From Agathobacter sp. (GTDB taxonomy: Bacteria; Bacillota; Clostridia; Lachnospirales; Lachnospiraceae), in the NCBI GenBank assembly GCA_022769125.1, contig JALEKN010000041.1:25086-89085 (forward strand): 64,000 nt of DNA. Reading direction: 5' to 3'. Shown one piece after another: positions 41,998 through 50,090 of the stretch. How positions within the stretch are numbered: position 1 is the first letter of the stretch; each line of letters begins with the position of its first letter. The notes under the pieces were generated by a model. It saw only the letters and a list, made by a program, of their open reading frames with translations. It was not told where the DNA came from and did no database searches. Made by a program: the position numbers and the translations under genes.

Positions 41998-42957
41998 CTA
42001 CTTATTAACAATATATATTCCGGCGCACACAAATGCAAGTGATACGATCGCGCCCGCGCCTAGGCTTTGCGACTCCTGCAGCAAAATTGCGGACAAGATC
42101 ACACCAAATACCGGATTCATGAAGCCAAAGACCGCGACCTTGGAAACCGGATTGTATTTGAGCAAAATGCCCCACAGGGAATACGCCACAGCAGACACCA
42201 CCGCAAGCCATAACAGCATTGCAACCGCCCTCGGACTGATCTGGGTAATCCTTCCGCCAAACAGCAGTCCACAGATCATCATGATCACGCCCCCGAGCAG
42301 GAACTGATAGCCGCTTAGCATGACCGGATCATGCTTCTTGGAATATGATTTTAAGAACACGGAGGAAAATGCGTAGGATACCGTAGAAAAGAAGATAAAG
42401 CCTTCCCCAAACAGCGATATTCCGCTCTCACCCGCAAACGGATTCTGCAGGACAAATCCCCCAGCAAAGCTTCCGCCTAGTATGTTTACTAAGATCACGC
42501 CGATAAATCCGATGACACAGCCGACCAACTTTTTCGTTGTGACCTTCTCCTGCCGGAAAAGATACCCTGCAACGAACACCGCAACAAATACGTTCATCCC
42601 CTCGATGATCGATGCTTTCACTCCCGTGGTATGCGCTAGTCCGACATAGAAGAAGAGATATTGCAGAACCGTCTGCAAAAAGGAAAGCCAGACAACCTTC
42701 GGCAGTGCCTCCCTTTCAGGGAACAAAAACCTCTTCTGCAAGACGCTTCCGATTGCGATTGCAAGTACCCCTGCAAGTGTGAACCGTATTCCCGCGTATA
42801 AGATCTGTGTTGCGGTATCTGATGCCCCGATCTGCATCCACTTATATCCCAGCTTAATGCACGGGAATGCACTGCCCCATAGCGCACAGCAGATCAGTGC
42901 TCCCGCCCATACAACAATTGTTTTCTGTAAAAAAATTTCTTTCTTTTGCGTTTCCAT
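41998..42957 (-). CDS. EamA-family (DMT) transporter
   Basis: A 319-residue ten-helix transporter of the drug/metabolite superfamily. Two EamA halves are seen: CCALWGSAFPCIKLGYKWMQ-like start and YFFYVGLAHTTGVKASII, with the second half SYAFSSVFLKSYSKKHDPVM and GVILSAILLQESQSLGAGAI. Substrate unknown. The gene ends in VNK-TAG immediately followed by an in-frame 18-bp repeat. It has a consensus-like promoter (43003-43032) with a dyad at its start site. The start has an AAGGAAAG site. Confidence 0.88.
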   Translation of the reverse strand: METQKKEIFLQKTIVVWAGALICCALWGSAFPCIKLGYKWMQIGASDTATQILYAGIRFTLAGVLAIAIGSVLQKRFLFPEREALPKVVWLSFLQTVLQYLFFYVGLAHTTGVKASIIEGMNVFVAVFVAGYLFRQEKVTTKKLVGCVIGFIGVILVNILGGSFAGGFVLQNPFAGESGISLFGEGFIFFSTVSYAFSSVFLKSYSKKHDPVMLSGYQFLLGGVIMMICGLLFGGRITQISPRAVAMLLWLAVVSAVAYSLWGILLKYNPVSKVAVFGFMNPVFGVILSAILLQESQSLGAGAIVSLAFVCAGIYIVNK

Positions 42958-43002
42958 GTTCTTTCCTTCTAATTTTGATTATTTGAATCTGTCACCATGG
43001 TG

Positions 43003-43032
43003 ATTCTACGCTCTAATACATTTCCATGTCAA
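43003..43032 (-). promoter_or_regulatory. Promoter of the EamA gene with overlapping dyad
   Basis: TTGACA (43027-43032, minus strand) and TAGAAT (43003-43008) with an 18-bp spacer. A 12-bp dyad TCACCATGGTGA (42992-43003) starts at the -10 and covers the likely transcription start, an ideal place for a repressor. Confidence 0.65.
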
Positions 43033-43049
43033 TGAAGATATGCTGTTGC

Positions 43050-43077
43050 TTGCAAAATTGCGCAGAAAGGGTAAAAT
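43050..43077 (+). promoter_or_regulatory. Promoter of the glycosyltransferase gene
   Basis: TTGCAA (43050-43055) and TAAAAT (43072-43077) with a 16-bp spacer, 28 bp before the ATG; back to back with the EamA promoter. Confidence 0.5.
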
Positions 43078-43105
43078 CAAATATAAGATATGAAAGGAGT
43101 TTTCT

Positions 43106-44197
43106 ATGATTACTATCAGCTTATGTATGATCGTAAAAAACGAAGAGAAGGTTCTGGCCCGGTGTCTGGATTCCCTAAAAGGTCTCATGGATGAAATTAT
43201 CATCGTAGATACCGGCTCTACCGATAATACAAAGAAAATTGCCAGACAGTATACGGATCTTGTATATGACTTCTCATGGTGTGAAGATTTTGCCGCGGCG
43301 CGCAATTTCTCGTTTTCCAAGGCGACGATGGAATATATCTATGCACCGGATGCAGATGAGTATATTGATGAGTTAAACCGCAAGCGTTTTGCCATGCTAA
43401 AAGCTGCTCTGCTTCCGGAGATCGAGATCGTGCAGATGCCATACATCACACCGGCAGAATACAATACCGTGCAGAATGCTTCCAAAGAGCTTCGGCCAAA
43501 GCTATTCCGCCGCCTTCGCACATTCACATGGATCAATCCGGTACATGAGACGGTCCGGCTTGACCCGGTTGTATACGATAGCGATATAGAAATTCTCCAT
43601 CAGCCACAGACTCTCCACGGCAAACGTGATTTTTCCATCTTCCGGCACTCCTTCTCCAAGAATGGTTTTTTGCCGAAAAACATTATTACCATGTATGCCA
43701 AAGAGCTTTTAAAATGCGGTACTCCTGAAGACTTTGCAGATGCGGCTCCGATCTTTGAAGGCATGTACCGCGCCGGAGCATCGGAAGAGACCATCTGCGT
43801 CCTCGCACGCTATTACCGGCAGATCAGTGACGGAAATCACTTTTTCTCCGTTGCGCTCAAGAATGTCGCAGAGGATAGCTACAGCGAAGTATGCTGCGAG
43901 CTTGGTTTCTATTATAAAGATCAAAAGGACTATGAGGAGGCAATTCTGTGGTTCCGCAAGGCAGTCTATGAGGCACATCCTGTCCTCGATATTGAGACAG
44001 GAGGGTGCATTCCACTCCATGCGCTTGCCGAATGCTATGACAAATGGGCCGACGAAAAAGAGGACGCGCTAAATGCCCTTCCCCCTGCTGCCCGCTTGAA
44101 GCTTACCGCAGATACCGAGTGTATTGCGGACTATCGGGAGCAGGCGGAAAGTTTTAAAAAGCAGGCAATGGAATGGACCATGCCGGAGACCTTGTAA
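43106..44197 (+). CDS. Family 2 glycosyltransferase with TPR-like C-terminal part
   Basis: A 363-residue protein with a GT-A domain in the first 220 residues (ITISLCMIVKNEEKVLARCL, EIIIVDTGSTDNTKKIARQY, YIYAPDADEYIDELN, where DAD is the metal-binding D-x-D). The rest has helical pairs like tetratricopeptide repeats (GFYYKDQKDYEEAILWFRKA). This SunS-like arrangement is common in Firmicutes and may glycosylate a protein or peptide. Cytosolic; the acceptor is unknown. A GAAAGGAG site precedes the ATG. It lies upstream of the butyrate gene but is not clearly part of its operon. Confidence 0.88.
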   Translation: MITISLCMIVKNEEKVLARCLDSLKGLMDEIIIVDTGSTDNTKKIARQYTDLVYDFSWCEDFAAARNFSFSKATMEYIYAPDADEYIDELNRKRFAMLKAALLPEIEIVQMPYITPAEYNTVQNASKELRPKLFRRLRTFTWINPVHETVRLDPVVYDSDIEILHQPQTLHGKRDFSIFRHSFSKNGFLPKNIITMYAKELLKCGTPEDFADAAPIFEGMYRAGASEETICVLARYYRQISDGNHFFSVALKNVAEDSYSEVCCELGFYYKDQKDYEEAILWFRKAVYEAHPVLDIETGGCIPLHALAECYDKWADEKEDALNALPPAARLKLTADTECIADYREQAESFKKQAMEWTMPETL

Positions 44198-44212
44198 TCT
44201 TTGCCGCAACAC

Positions 44213-44241
44213 TTGTGTTGCAGCTTTTCCCATGCTACAAT
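44213..44241 (+). promoter_or_regulatory. Promoter of the butyryl-CoA transferase gene
   Basis: TTGTGT (44213-44218) and TACAAT (44236-44241) with a 17-bp spacer. A leader of about 95 bases with a small hairpin (CGCATC/GATGCG, 44311-44325) precedes the AAAGGAGG site and the ATG at 44345. Confidence 0.55.
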
Positions 44242-44344
44242 CAATAGGGTTGATTTCAGATTATTGGTCTGTTTCACCCGATTGTTTTGTCTATCACATA
44301 TATCAAAAACGCATCTTACCGATGCGACACATAAAGGAGGCACT

Positions 44345-45685
44345 ATGAGTTTTTTAGAAGAGTATAAGCAGAAACTTGTCTCAGCCGATGAAGCTGTAAA
44401 GCTTGTAAAGTCCGGCGACTGGGTAGACTACGGCTGGTGCAACGGCACCCCTGATGTTCTCGACAAGGCTCTTGCCAGGAGAACCGATGAACTTAAGGAC
44501 GTTAAGCTGCGCGGTGGTATCCTGTTAAAGCCACTTGCTATCTTTGAACGCGAGGATTCACCGGAGCATTTCACATGGAATTCCTGGCATATGTCCGGCA
44601 TTGAACGCAAGCTGATCGCAAGAGGCTGCGCATTCTATTCACCAATCCGCTATTCAGAGCTTCCACGCTATTACCGTGACGGAGCAGCAACTACTGATGT
44701 TGCCATGTTCCAGGTAGCACCGATGGATGCACATGGTTACTTTAATTTTGGTCCGAACGCATCTCACCTTGGAGCAATGTGCGAAGGCGCAAAGAAGATC
44801 ATTGTTGAAGTCAACGAGAATATGCCTCGCTGCCATGGCGGTTCCGAGACAGGTATTCATATCTCAAAAGTCACCTATATTGTTGAAGGAGATAACGCCC
44901 CGATCGGTGAACTTGGTGTAGGTGGTCCTGCAACGGAAGTTGACAAAAAGGTTGCCCAGCTCATTGTTGATCAGATTCCAAACGGAGCATGCTTACAGCT
45001 TGGAATCGGTGGAATGCCAAACGCAGTCGGCTCCCTGATTGCAGAGTCTGACCTGAAGGATCTTGGTGTTCATACCGAAATGTACGTAGATGCTTTTGTC
45101 GACATTGCAAAGGCCGGAAAAATCACCGGAGCACACAAGTCTATTGACCGCTATCGCCAGACCTACGGCTTTGGTGCCGGAACCAAGAAAATGTACGATT
45201 ACATGGATGAGAACCCAGAGCTTATGAGCGCGCCGGTAAGCTACACGAACGATATCCGCTCTATCGCTGCCCTGGACAACTTTATTTCCATCAACAACTG
45301 TGTTGATTTAGACCTGTTCGGACAGATCAGCTCAGAATCCTCAGGGACCAAGCACATCAGTGGTGCGGGCGGACAGCTTGACTTCGTACTTGGCGCTTAT
45401 CTGTCTAACGGCGGCAAGAGTTTTATCTGCTGCTCTTCTACTTTTACAGACAAGTCAGGCGTTATGCACTCCCGCATCCGTCCGACTCTGGCAGAAGGCT
45501 CCATCGTCACCGACACGCGTGCCAACACCCACTACATCGTCACCGAGTATGGTATGGTCAATGTAAAGGGCTTATCTACCTGGCAGAAAGCGGAAGCGAT
45601 CATCAGTATCGCACATCCGGACTTCCGGGATGAACTGATCAAAGAGGCAGAGGCTATGCATATCTGGAGACGTTCCAACCGCTAA
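44345..45685 (+). CDS. but: Butyryl-CoA:acetate CoA-transferase
   Basis: A 446-residue cytosolic enzyme that moves CoA from butyryl-CoA to acetate, giving butyrate and acetyl-CoA, the last step of butyrate formation in gut Lachnospiraceae. From [20 protein letters not shown] and [14 protein letters not shown] to the C-terminal [20 protein letters not shown] and HIWRRSNR the sequence follows the Roseburia-type Buts closely. [20 protein letters not shown] and [15 protein letters not shown] are family motifs; the nucleophilic Glu is probably E245 in HTEM by analogy with related family I transferases. Start at 44345 with AAAGGAGG; the upstream open frame lacks such a site. Confidence 0.95.
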   Translation: MSFLEEYKQKLVSADEAVKLVKSGDWVDYGWCNGTPDVLDKALARRTDELKDVKLRGGILLKPLAIFEREDSPEHFTWNSWHMSGIERKLIARGCAFYSPIRYSELPRYYRDGAATTDVAMFQVAPMDAHGYFNFGPNASHLGAMCEGAKKIIVEVNENMPRCHGGSETGIHISKVTYIVEGDNAPIGELGVGGPATEVDKKVAQLIVDQIPNGACLQLGIGGMPNAVGSLIAESDLKDLGVHTEMYVDAFVDIAKAGKITGAHKSIDRYRQTYGFGAGTKKMYDYMDENPELMSAPVSYTNDIRSIAALDNFISINNCVDLDLFGQISSESSGTKHISGAGGQLDFVLGAYLSNGGKSFICCSSTFTDKSGVMHSRIRPTLAEGSIVTDTRANTHYIVTEYGMVNVKGLSTWQKAEAIISIAHPDFRDELIKEAEAMHIWRRSNR

Positions 45686-45740
45686 CCGCGCAGCTTCGTC
45701 TGCCACAATCGGTTTTGATAAATAAGAGGATAACATCTGT

Positions 45741-46091
45741 ATGAAGAACACACACACCCATGTGCTCAGTGACGGTACTATTGTCGAGCATACTCATGAT
45801 GAAAAGCTGCATGATGAGCATCACGGTCATCACCATGAAAATACAAAGGCTGTGATCAACCGCATGAACCGTGCAATCGGGCACATGGAATCCATCAAAA
45901 CGATGATTGAACATGACAGAGACTGTACTGAGGTATTGATCCAGATTGCGGCTGTCCGCTCTGCGATCAATAACATCGGAAAAATCATTCTCGAAGATCA
46001 TATCAATCACTGTATTATTGATGCTTTGGAAACCGGCGATCAAAAGGCGCTCGATGATCTAAGCGAAGCCATCAATAAATTCGTCAAGTAG
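45741..46091 (+). CDS. Metal-sensing transcriptional repressor, CsoR/FrmR family, His-rich N-terminus
   Basis: A 116-residue DUF156-type repressor. The four-helix core has INRMNRAIGHMESIKTMIEH, DRDCTEVLIQIAAVRSAINN and DHINHCIID, carrying the Cys and His ligands of the CsoR/RcnR metal site. A 33-residue extension with some ten His and several Asp/Glu precedes it (THTHVLSDGTIVEHTHDEKL), much longer than in classical CsoR, and could bind Ni, Cu or Zn. It lies 55 bp after but, with an AGAGGAT site and a terminator behind. No metal exporter gene is adjacent; target unknown. Confidence 0.88.
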   Translation: MKNTHTHVLSDGTIVEHTHDEKLHDEHHGHHHENTKAVINRMNRAIGHMESIKTMIEHDRDCTEVLIQIAAVRSAINNIGKIILEDHINHCIIDALETGDQKALDDLSEAINKFVK

Positions 46092-46095
46092 CAAA

Positions 46096-46134
46096 AAGGG
46101 AGCACACCGCAATTGGTATGCTCCCTTCTTTATT
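46096..46134 (+). terminator. Terminator after the metal-sensing repressor
   Basis: A 9-bp stem AAGGGAGCA (46096-46104) with TGCTCCCTT (46119-46127), inner ACC/GGT, followed by CTTTATT. A-run on the left allows bidirectional use towards the LTA-synthase-family gene. Confidence 0.85.
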
Positions 46135-46154
46135 ACAGTTTTCGAATATTCACT

Positions 46155-48251
46155 TTATTGTTCTGTTGATTCTGATGCCTCTTCCGGCGCGTTTCCAAAT
46201 ACTACTTCATTGGAGTCACGAAATCTGGTACTGTTTGATCCCACCTGGCTGACAACAATGGTATCTCCGTCTTCTACGCTTGACTTTGCGATGCGAAGGC
46301 ATGTGTCGGAAAGATATGTTGTTGATACTTTTTCATCGTTTACATATACTTTGCTCCACTTGGTAAAGTTACTTCCATAAATATATACGAACGGTCGTGT
46401 CTCCATGGCAAGCACTTTGCCGATTACCACATCATCAATACCCATCACGATATCTGTTGCAGGGTATGCATCCTCACCGTCATAGCAATAGCGTGAACCA
46501 TACAAAATGTCATACTGCAGGTTCTCAAGTCCGCTTAAGTATTCATCAGAGACCGCATAGTCCATTGCCTGATGGTATCCAAGGATTGTTCCCTCATGTA
46601 TACCAACAGACTCTGTCGTCTTTGCCATAAGCTGATATGCATACAGATCTGCATCCTCTTTTGCAAGTCCCATGTTATTCCATGTAATATACTTCGTCTT
46701 ATAAATATCACCGGAACGCATATCTTCGTTGGTAAGTCCAAGTGTTGGAAGATGATCCCCAAACATGACCACAATCGTATCCTCATCTCTCTCAGATAGC
46801 TTCTCGATCAGGTTTGCAATAAACTTGTCCGTCTCCGCAAGCTGGTGAACGTAATACTCCCACTGATTGTTTGCAGCATCATCTGCCGCACCGCTTACCA
46901 CATACTCCGGATTCTCAAAAAGCGACTCCGTAGGATAATCTCCATGTGTTCCTACCGTGATCGTATAGGTAAAATCCGGCTGATCCGGTGTTGCATCCAG
47001 CGTCTTAATCGTCTCATCTACCAGAATATCATCGGTTGCCCAGCTTCCATTCGGTGTAATCTGGGTGATATTCATCAGCTCCTTGCTGGTAAATGTATCA
47101 AATCCCATCATTGAGAATGCATTCACACGGCTATAGAAGTTACCTCCATTGTTGTGAACCGCATGGGTTGCATACCCAATAGAGGCGAGATCCGATGCAC
47201 TGCTCTCGCAATCCGTTTTTTTCAGGATTGTCTTATATGGATATTCCCCTGGCCCGAAATACTGCATGCTCATACCTGTAAGGACTTCAAATTCTGAGTT
47301 TGCAGTTCCTGCACCTACTACCGGAACCGTCAGATAACCGGTTGAGAAATTTTCCTCCAGATAGTGGAAAGTCGGAATCGGATCCTTATTTACTTTCAGG
47401 AAGTTGATTTCATCCGGATCACAGAAAGATTCCAAAAGTACACAGATGATGTTCGGTTTTTTCTCCGCTGTTGTTGTATTCTCGTCCTGCTTCTGTGCGA
47501 CATCTGCCTCAATCTGATCGATTGTTTCCTCAGAATATGCAGTTGGCTTGCTCATACCTGTTGCGACAACGCTGGAAGAAAAGCCATAGATAAATCCATA
47601 ATTTTCATAGCCCTGTGCAATATTAGAGAAATAGCTTTCCACTACATGTGTACTCTGTGCTGCATCCGTTGTGAGCGGAATGCCGATGAACATCAGCGCA
47701 AGAATTGCAACCGGTCCTGCGATCATGCGGCGTTTTCCGGCATAACGCGGTCCCTTAATGAACAGAACAACGCAGCAAAGAACAAACGCCCCTATGCCAA
47801 ATACTGTCATAGCAGCCTGTTCTGCCGTAAAATAATTGGTATTCTTCATTGCGAATAGATCCGGAATACACTTCAGGTCCGTGTAACCGAACGGAGTAAC
47901 CCGGTTGGAAAGCACACACCCGTTGATGATTCCCAGAATCGTCCAGAATCCGCAGATGATCACACGTGCAAAAGCACGTCTGCGAAACAGATATACCAGT
48001 GTAAGTGATGCAAACACAATAAAAGCATTATAAAAGAATGCCAGCGTATGTAAATTCAAAAAGGCGCAGGCTGAAACAAAGCTTCTTCTTGAAATTACCT
48101 CCACACAAAAAACAATTCCGCAGGAAAGCAGTGCATGGAATACTAATGAATATTTATTTAAAAAATCAATTCTCTTATAATATTTATCGGAATGCTGTTT
48201 TTCTTTTTTTGTGAAAAGTATTTCTTTCACTTTCTTAAAAAATGCGTTCAT
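46155..48251 (-). CDS. LTA synthase-family phosphoglycerol transferase with C-terminal IPT-like domain
   Basis: A 698-residue membrane enzyme. Five N-terminal membrane helices are followed by an extracellular sulfatase-fold domain: PNIICVLLESFCDPDEINFL, the catalytic Thr in PVVGAGTANSEFEVLTG, and the metal/phosphate motif VVMFGDHLPTLGLTNEDM. The last 100 residues (VVIGKVLAMETRPFVYIYGS, FTKWSKVYVNDEKVSTTYLS) form an IPT/TIG-like beta domain not found in LtaS. The start is the ATG at 48251 with GGAGGGT; seven codons further up lack a site. Substrate is probably glycerol-phosphate for teichoic-type polymers or a lipid. Confidence 0.88.
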   Translation of the reverse strand: MNAFFKKVKEILFTKKEKQHSDKYYKRIDFLNKYSLVFHALLSCGIVFCVEVISRRSFVSACAFLNLHTLAFFYNAFIVFASLTLVYLFRRRAFARVIICGFWTILGIINGCVLSNRVTPFGYTDLKCIPDLFAMKNTNYFTAEQAAMTVFGIGAFVLCCVVLFIKGPRYAGKRRMIAGPVAILALMFIGIPLTTDAAQSTHVVESYFSNIAQGYENYGFIYGFSSSVVATGMSKPTAYSEETIDQIEADVAQKQDENTTTAEKKPNIICVLLESFCDPDEINFLKVNKDPIPTFHYLEENFSTGYLTVPVVGAGTANSEFEVLTGMSMQYFGPGEYPYKTILKKTDCESSASDLASIGYATHAVHNNGGNFYSRVNAFSMMGFDTFTSKELMNITQITPNGSWATDDILVDETIKTLDATPDQPDFTYTITVGTHGDYPTESLFENPEYVVSGAADDAANNQWEYYVHQLAETDKFIANLIEKLSERDEDTIVVMFGDHLPTLGLTNEDMRSGDIYKTKYITWNNMGLAKEDADLYAYQLMAKTTESVGIHEGTILGYHQAMDYAVSDEYLSGLENLQYDILYGSRYCYDGEDAYPATDIVMGIDDVVIGKVLAMETRPFVYIYGSNFTKWSKVYVNDEKVSTTYLSDTCLRIAKSSVEDGDTIVVSQVGSNSTRFRDSNEVVFGNAPEEASESTEQ

Positions 48252-48361
48252 TTTTACCCTCCATCTTAACAAGCGATAGTTTAATGCACAGATTGCACAA
48301 AAGCAAGAGGTAAAATTTATGAAAAAACTCCATAAAAAGGAAGTGAATTAGAAATAATATC

Positions 48362-48398
48362 CAAAAAAATACTCCTTGCAACAAGGGTTGCAAAGAGC
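48362..48398 (-). terminator. Terminator after mrp
   Basis: CTCCTTGCAAC (48372-48382) pairs with GTTGCAAAGAG (48388-48398), one wobble, and on the minus strand a run of seven T follows. It ends the mrp-lepB side of the surface block before the LTA-synthase-family gene. Confidence 0.8.
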
Positions 48399-48415
48399 AT
48401 TTTGATGTTAATCAT

Positions 48416-49258
48416 CTATAAGCTTTGAATCGCCTCAACGGCCTTATCCAGGTATGGATTTTCAATGTTGTAAAAGTCTTCTGCATCCGCCTGCTTCGCG
48501 TAATCCGGATCAAGCGGGAGCTTGCCGAGCACCTTAATTCCCATCTGGGCTGCTGTCTCATCCACATGGCTTTCACCGAAGAGCTTGATCTCTTTTCCAC
48601 AATCCGGGCACTTTAAGTAACTGAAATTCTCTACAACACCCAGAACCGGAATATGCATCATCTCTGCCATGTTGTACGCCTTCTTCACGATCATCTGCAC
48701 AAGTTCCTGTGGAGAAGTTACAATTACGATCCCGTCAACCGGAAGAGACTGGAATACGGTAAGCGGAACATCACCGGTTCCCGGAGGCATATCTACGAAT
48801 AGATAGTCAATATCTCCCCATACAGTTTCATTCCAGAACTGCTTTACAACACCTGCAATGACAGGTCCTCTCCACACTACTGGAGCCTCTTCATCTTCCA
48901 TCAGAAGATTGATGGACATGATCTTGATTCCATCCTTAGACTCAAGCGGAGCCATTCCTTTTTCATCTCCGACAACATTCCCGTGGACTCCAAACATCTT
49001 AGGGATGGACGGTCCAGTAATGTCTGCATCAAGAATTCCAACCTTGTATCCGGCTTTTGCCATCAGCACTGCAAGCGAAGATGTAACAAAGGATTTACCA
49101 ACACCGCCCTTTCCGCTCACCACGCCAATGACATGGCGAATATTTGAATACTCGTTCATTTTCTCCAAAAAACTTTGCGGATTGCTCTTGCTTGGGCAAC
49201 CCTCGCAGCTGGATTTTGAGCACGTTGATGCTCCGCTGCAATTTGCATTCTCCGGCAT
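48416..49258 (-). CDS. mrp: Mrp/NBP35-type iron-sulfur carrier ATPase
   Basis: A 280-residue P-loop ATPase that carries [4Fe-4S] clusters to apoproteins. A Cys-rich N-terminus (MPENANCSGASTCSKSSCEGCPSK) is followed by the deviant Walker A GVVSGKGGVGKSFVTSSLAV and by PPGTGDVPLTVFQSLPVDGI. A C-x2-C metal pair (YLKCPDCGKEI) gives the dimer-bridging cluster site. The start is the ATG at 49258 with GGAGGG; an ATG five codons upstream is part of the site. It starts 45 bp after lepB. Confidence 0.93.
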   Translation of the reverse strand: MPENANCSGASTCSKSSCEGCPSKSNPQSFLEKMNEYSNIRHVIGVVSGKGGVGKSFVTSSLAVLMAKAGYKVGILDADITGPSIPKMFGVHGNVVGDEKGMAPLESKDGIKIMSINLLMEDEEAPVVWRGPVIAGVVKQFWNETVWGDIDYLFVDMPPGTGDVPLTVFQSLPVDGIVIVTSPQELVQMIVKKAYNMAEMMHIPVLGVVENFSYLKCPDCGKEIKLFGESHVDETAAQMGIKVLGKLPLDPDYAKQADAEDFYNIENPYLDKAVEAIQSL

Positions 49259-49303
49259 ATTTATACCCTCCATAAAATTTCATCGCCTTACGACCATCTG
49301 CGG

Positions 49304-49933
49304 CTAGCGCAGACTCTTTATGTGATCAAACGGATAGTAGATAAATTCTGCTTTTCCGATAATCTCATCCTTTGTAACGTATGTGTTTATCCAATACCGG
49401 GCGTCCCTCGAATCATTCCGGTTATCCCCAAGCACCAGATAGCATCCCTCAGGGACATTGAATTCAAACCCATCGTTCGCTACAACCCATTCTTCCTTCA
49501 GATAGGATTCGTCAAGCGGCTGCTCGGAATCATTAATATAAATTTTGGCATCACGGATAACCACCCGTTCCCCCGGAAGGCCGATGATACGCTTGATAAA
49601 TTTCTGCGATTCGTCATCCGGGAACTTAAAGATAACGATATCTCCGCGCTGCGGCTCGGAAACCGCGTAAGACAGACGGAATCCCAACAGATCATCCTCC
49701 GGCATAATGGTGTTTTCCATGGAACCGGTCGGAACCGTTGCATTGATAATCACAAAATTCTTCAATAACAGCGCTGCCCCTATTGCTATCGCAAATGTCA
49801 GGATCCAGCTAAGCAGCTCTCTCTGCCACGACACAGGCTGCTGTGCCTTTGAGGAATTGTTGTCTGCATTTTTCTTTTCATCCGCAGTTTTATTTTCCGT
49901 ATCCTGCGCGTCGTTCAAATCCAATATTTCCAT
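49304..49933 (-). CDS. lepB: Signal peptidase I
   Basis: A 209-residue type I signal peptidase with one N-terminal membrane helix (ELLSWILTFAIAIGAALLLK). Catalytic Ser is in VPTGSMENTIMPEDDLLG and the general-base Lys in FIKRIIGLPGERVVIRDAKI; box E is YLVLGDNRNDSRDARYW. The ATG at 49933 is preferred because the promoter at 49974-50002 starts transcription near 49967, downstream of an earlier ATG. An acidic, Asn-rich cytosolic stretch of about 35 residues precedes the helix. Cleaves the surface protein and secreted enzymes of this block. Confidence 0.92.
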   Translation of the reverse strand: MEILDLNDAQDTENKTADEKKNADNNSSKAQQPVSWQRELLSWILTFAIAIGAALLLKNFVIINATVPTGSMENTIMPEDDLLGFRLSYAVSEPQRGDIVIFKFPDDESQKFIKRIIGLPGERVVIRDAKIYINDSEQPLDESYLKEEWVVANDGFEFNVPEGCYLVLGDNRNDSRDARYWINTYVTKDEIIGKAEFIYYPFDHIKSLR

Positions 49934-49973
49934 TCTTATTATCCTACCTTTGTCCTTGACACACTGTTTTGTC

Positions 49974-50002
49974 ATTATATGCCTTTTTTTGTTTTCAAAC
50001 AA
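49974..50002 (-). promoter_or_regulatory. Promoter of lepB-mrp
   Basis: TTGTTT (49997-50002, minus strand) and TATAAT (49974-49979) with a 17-bp spacer. Transcription would begin near 49967 and thus exclude upstream in-frame starts of lepB. Confidence 0.65.
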
Positions 50003-50090
50003 CCCTGTTCGTTCTTCTGTTCCTCAAAAAGCACAATATTGACGTAATTGTCCTCTTTCTTTTGACCGCCATTTTGACTGTCCATGCCGC

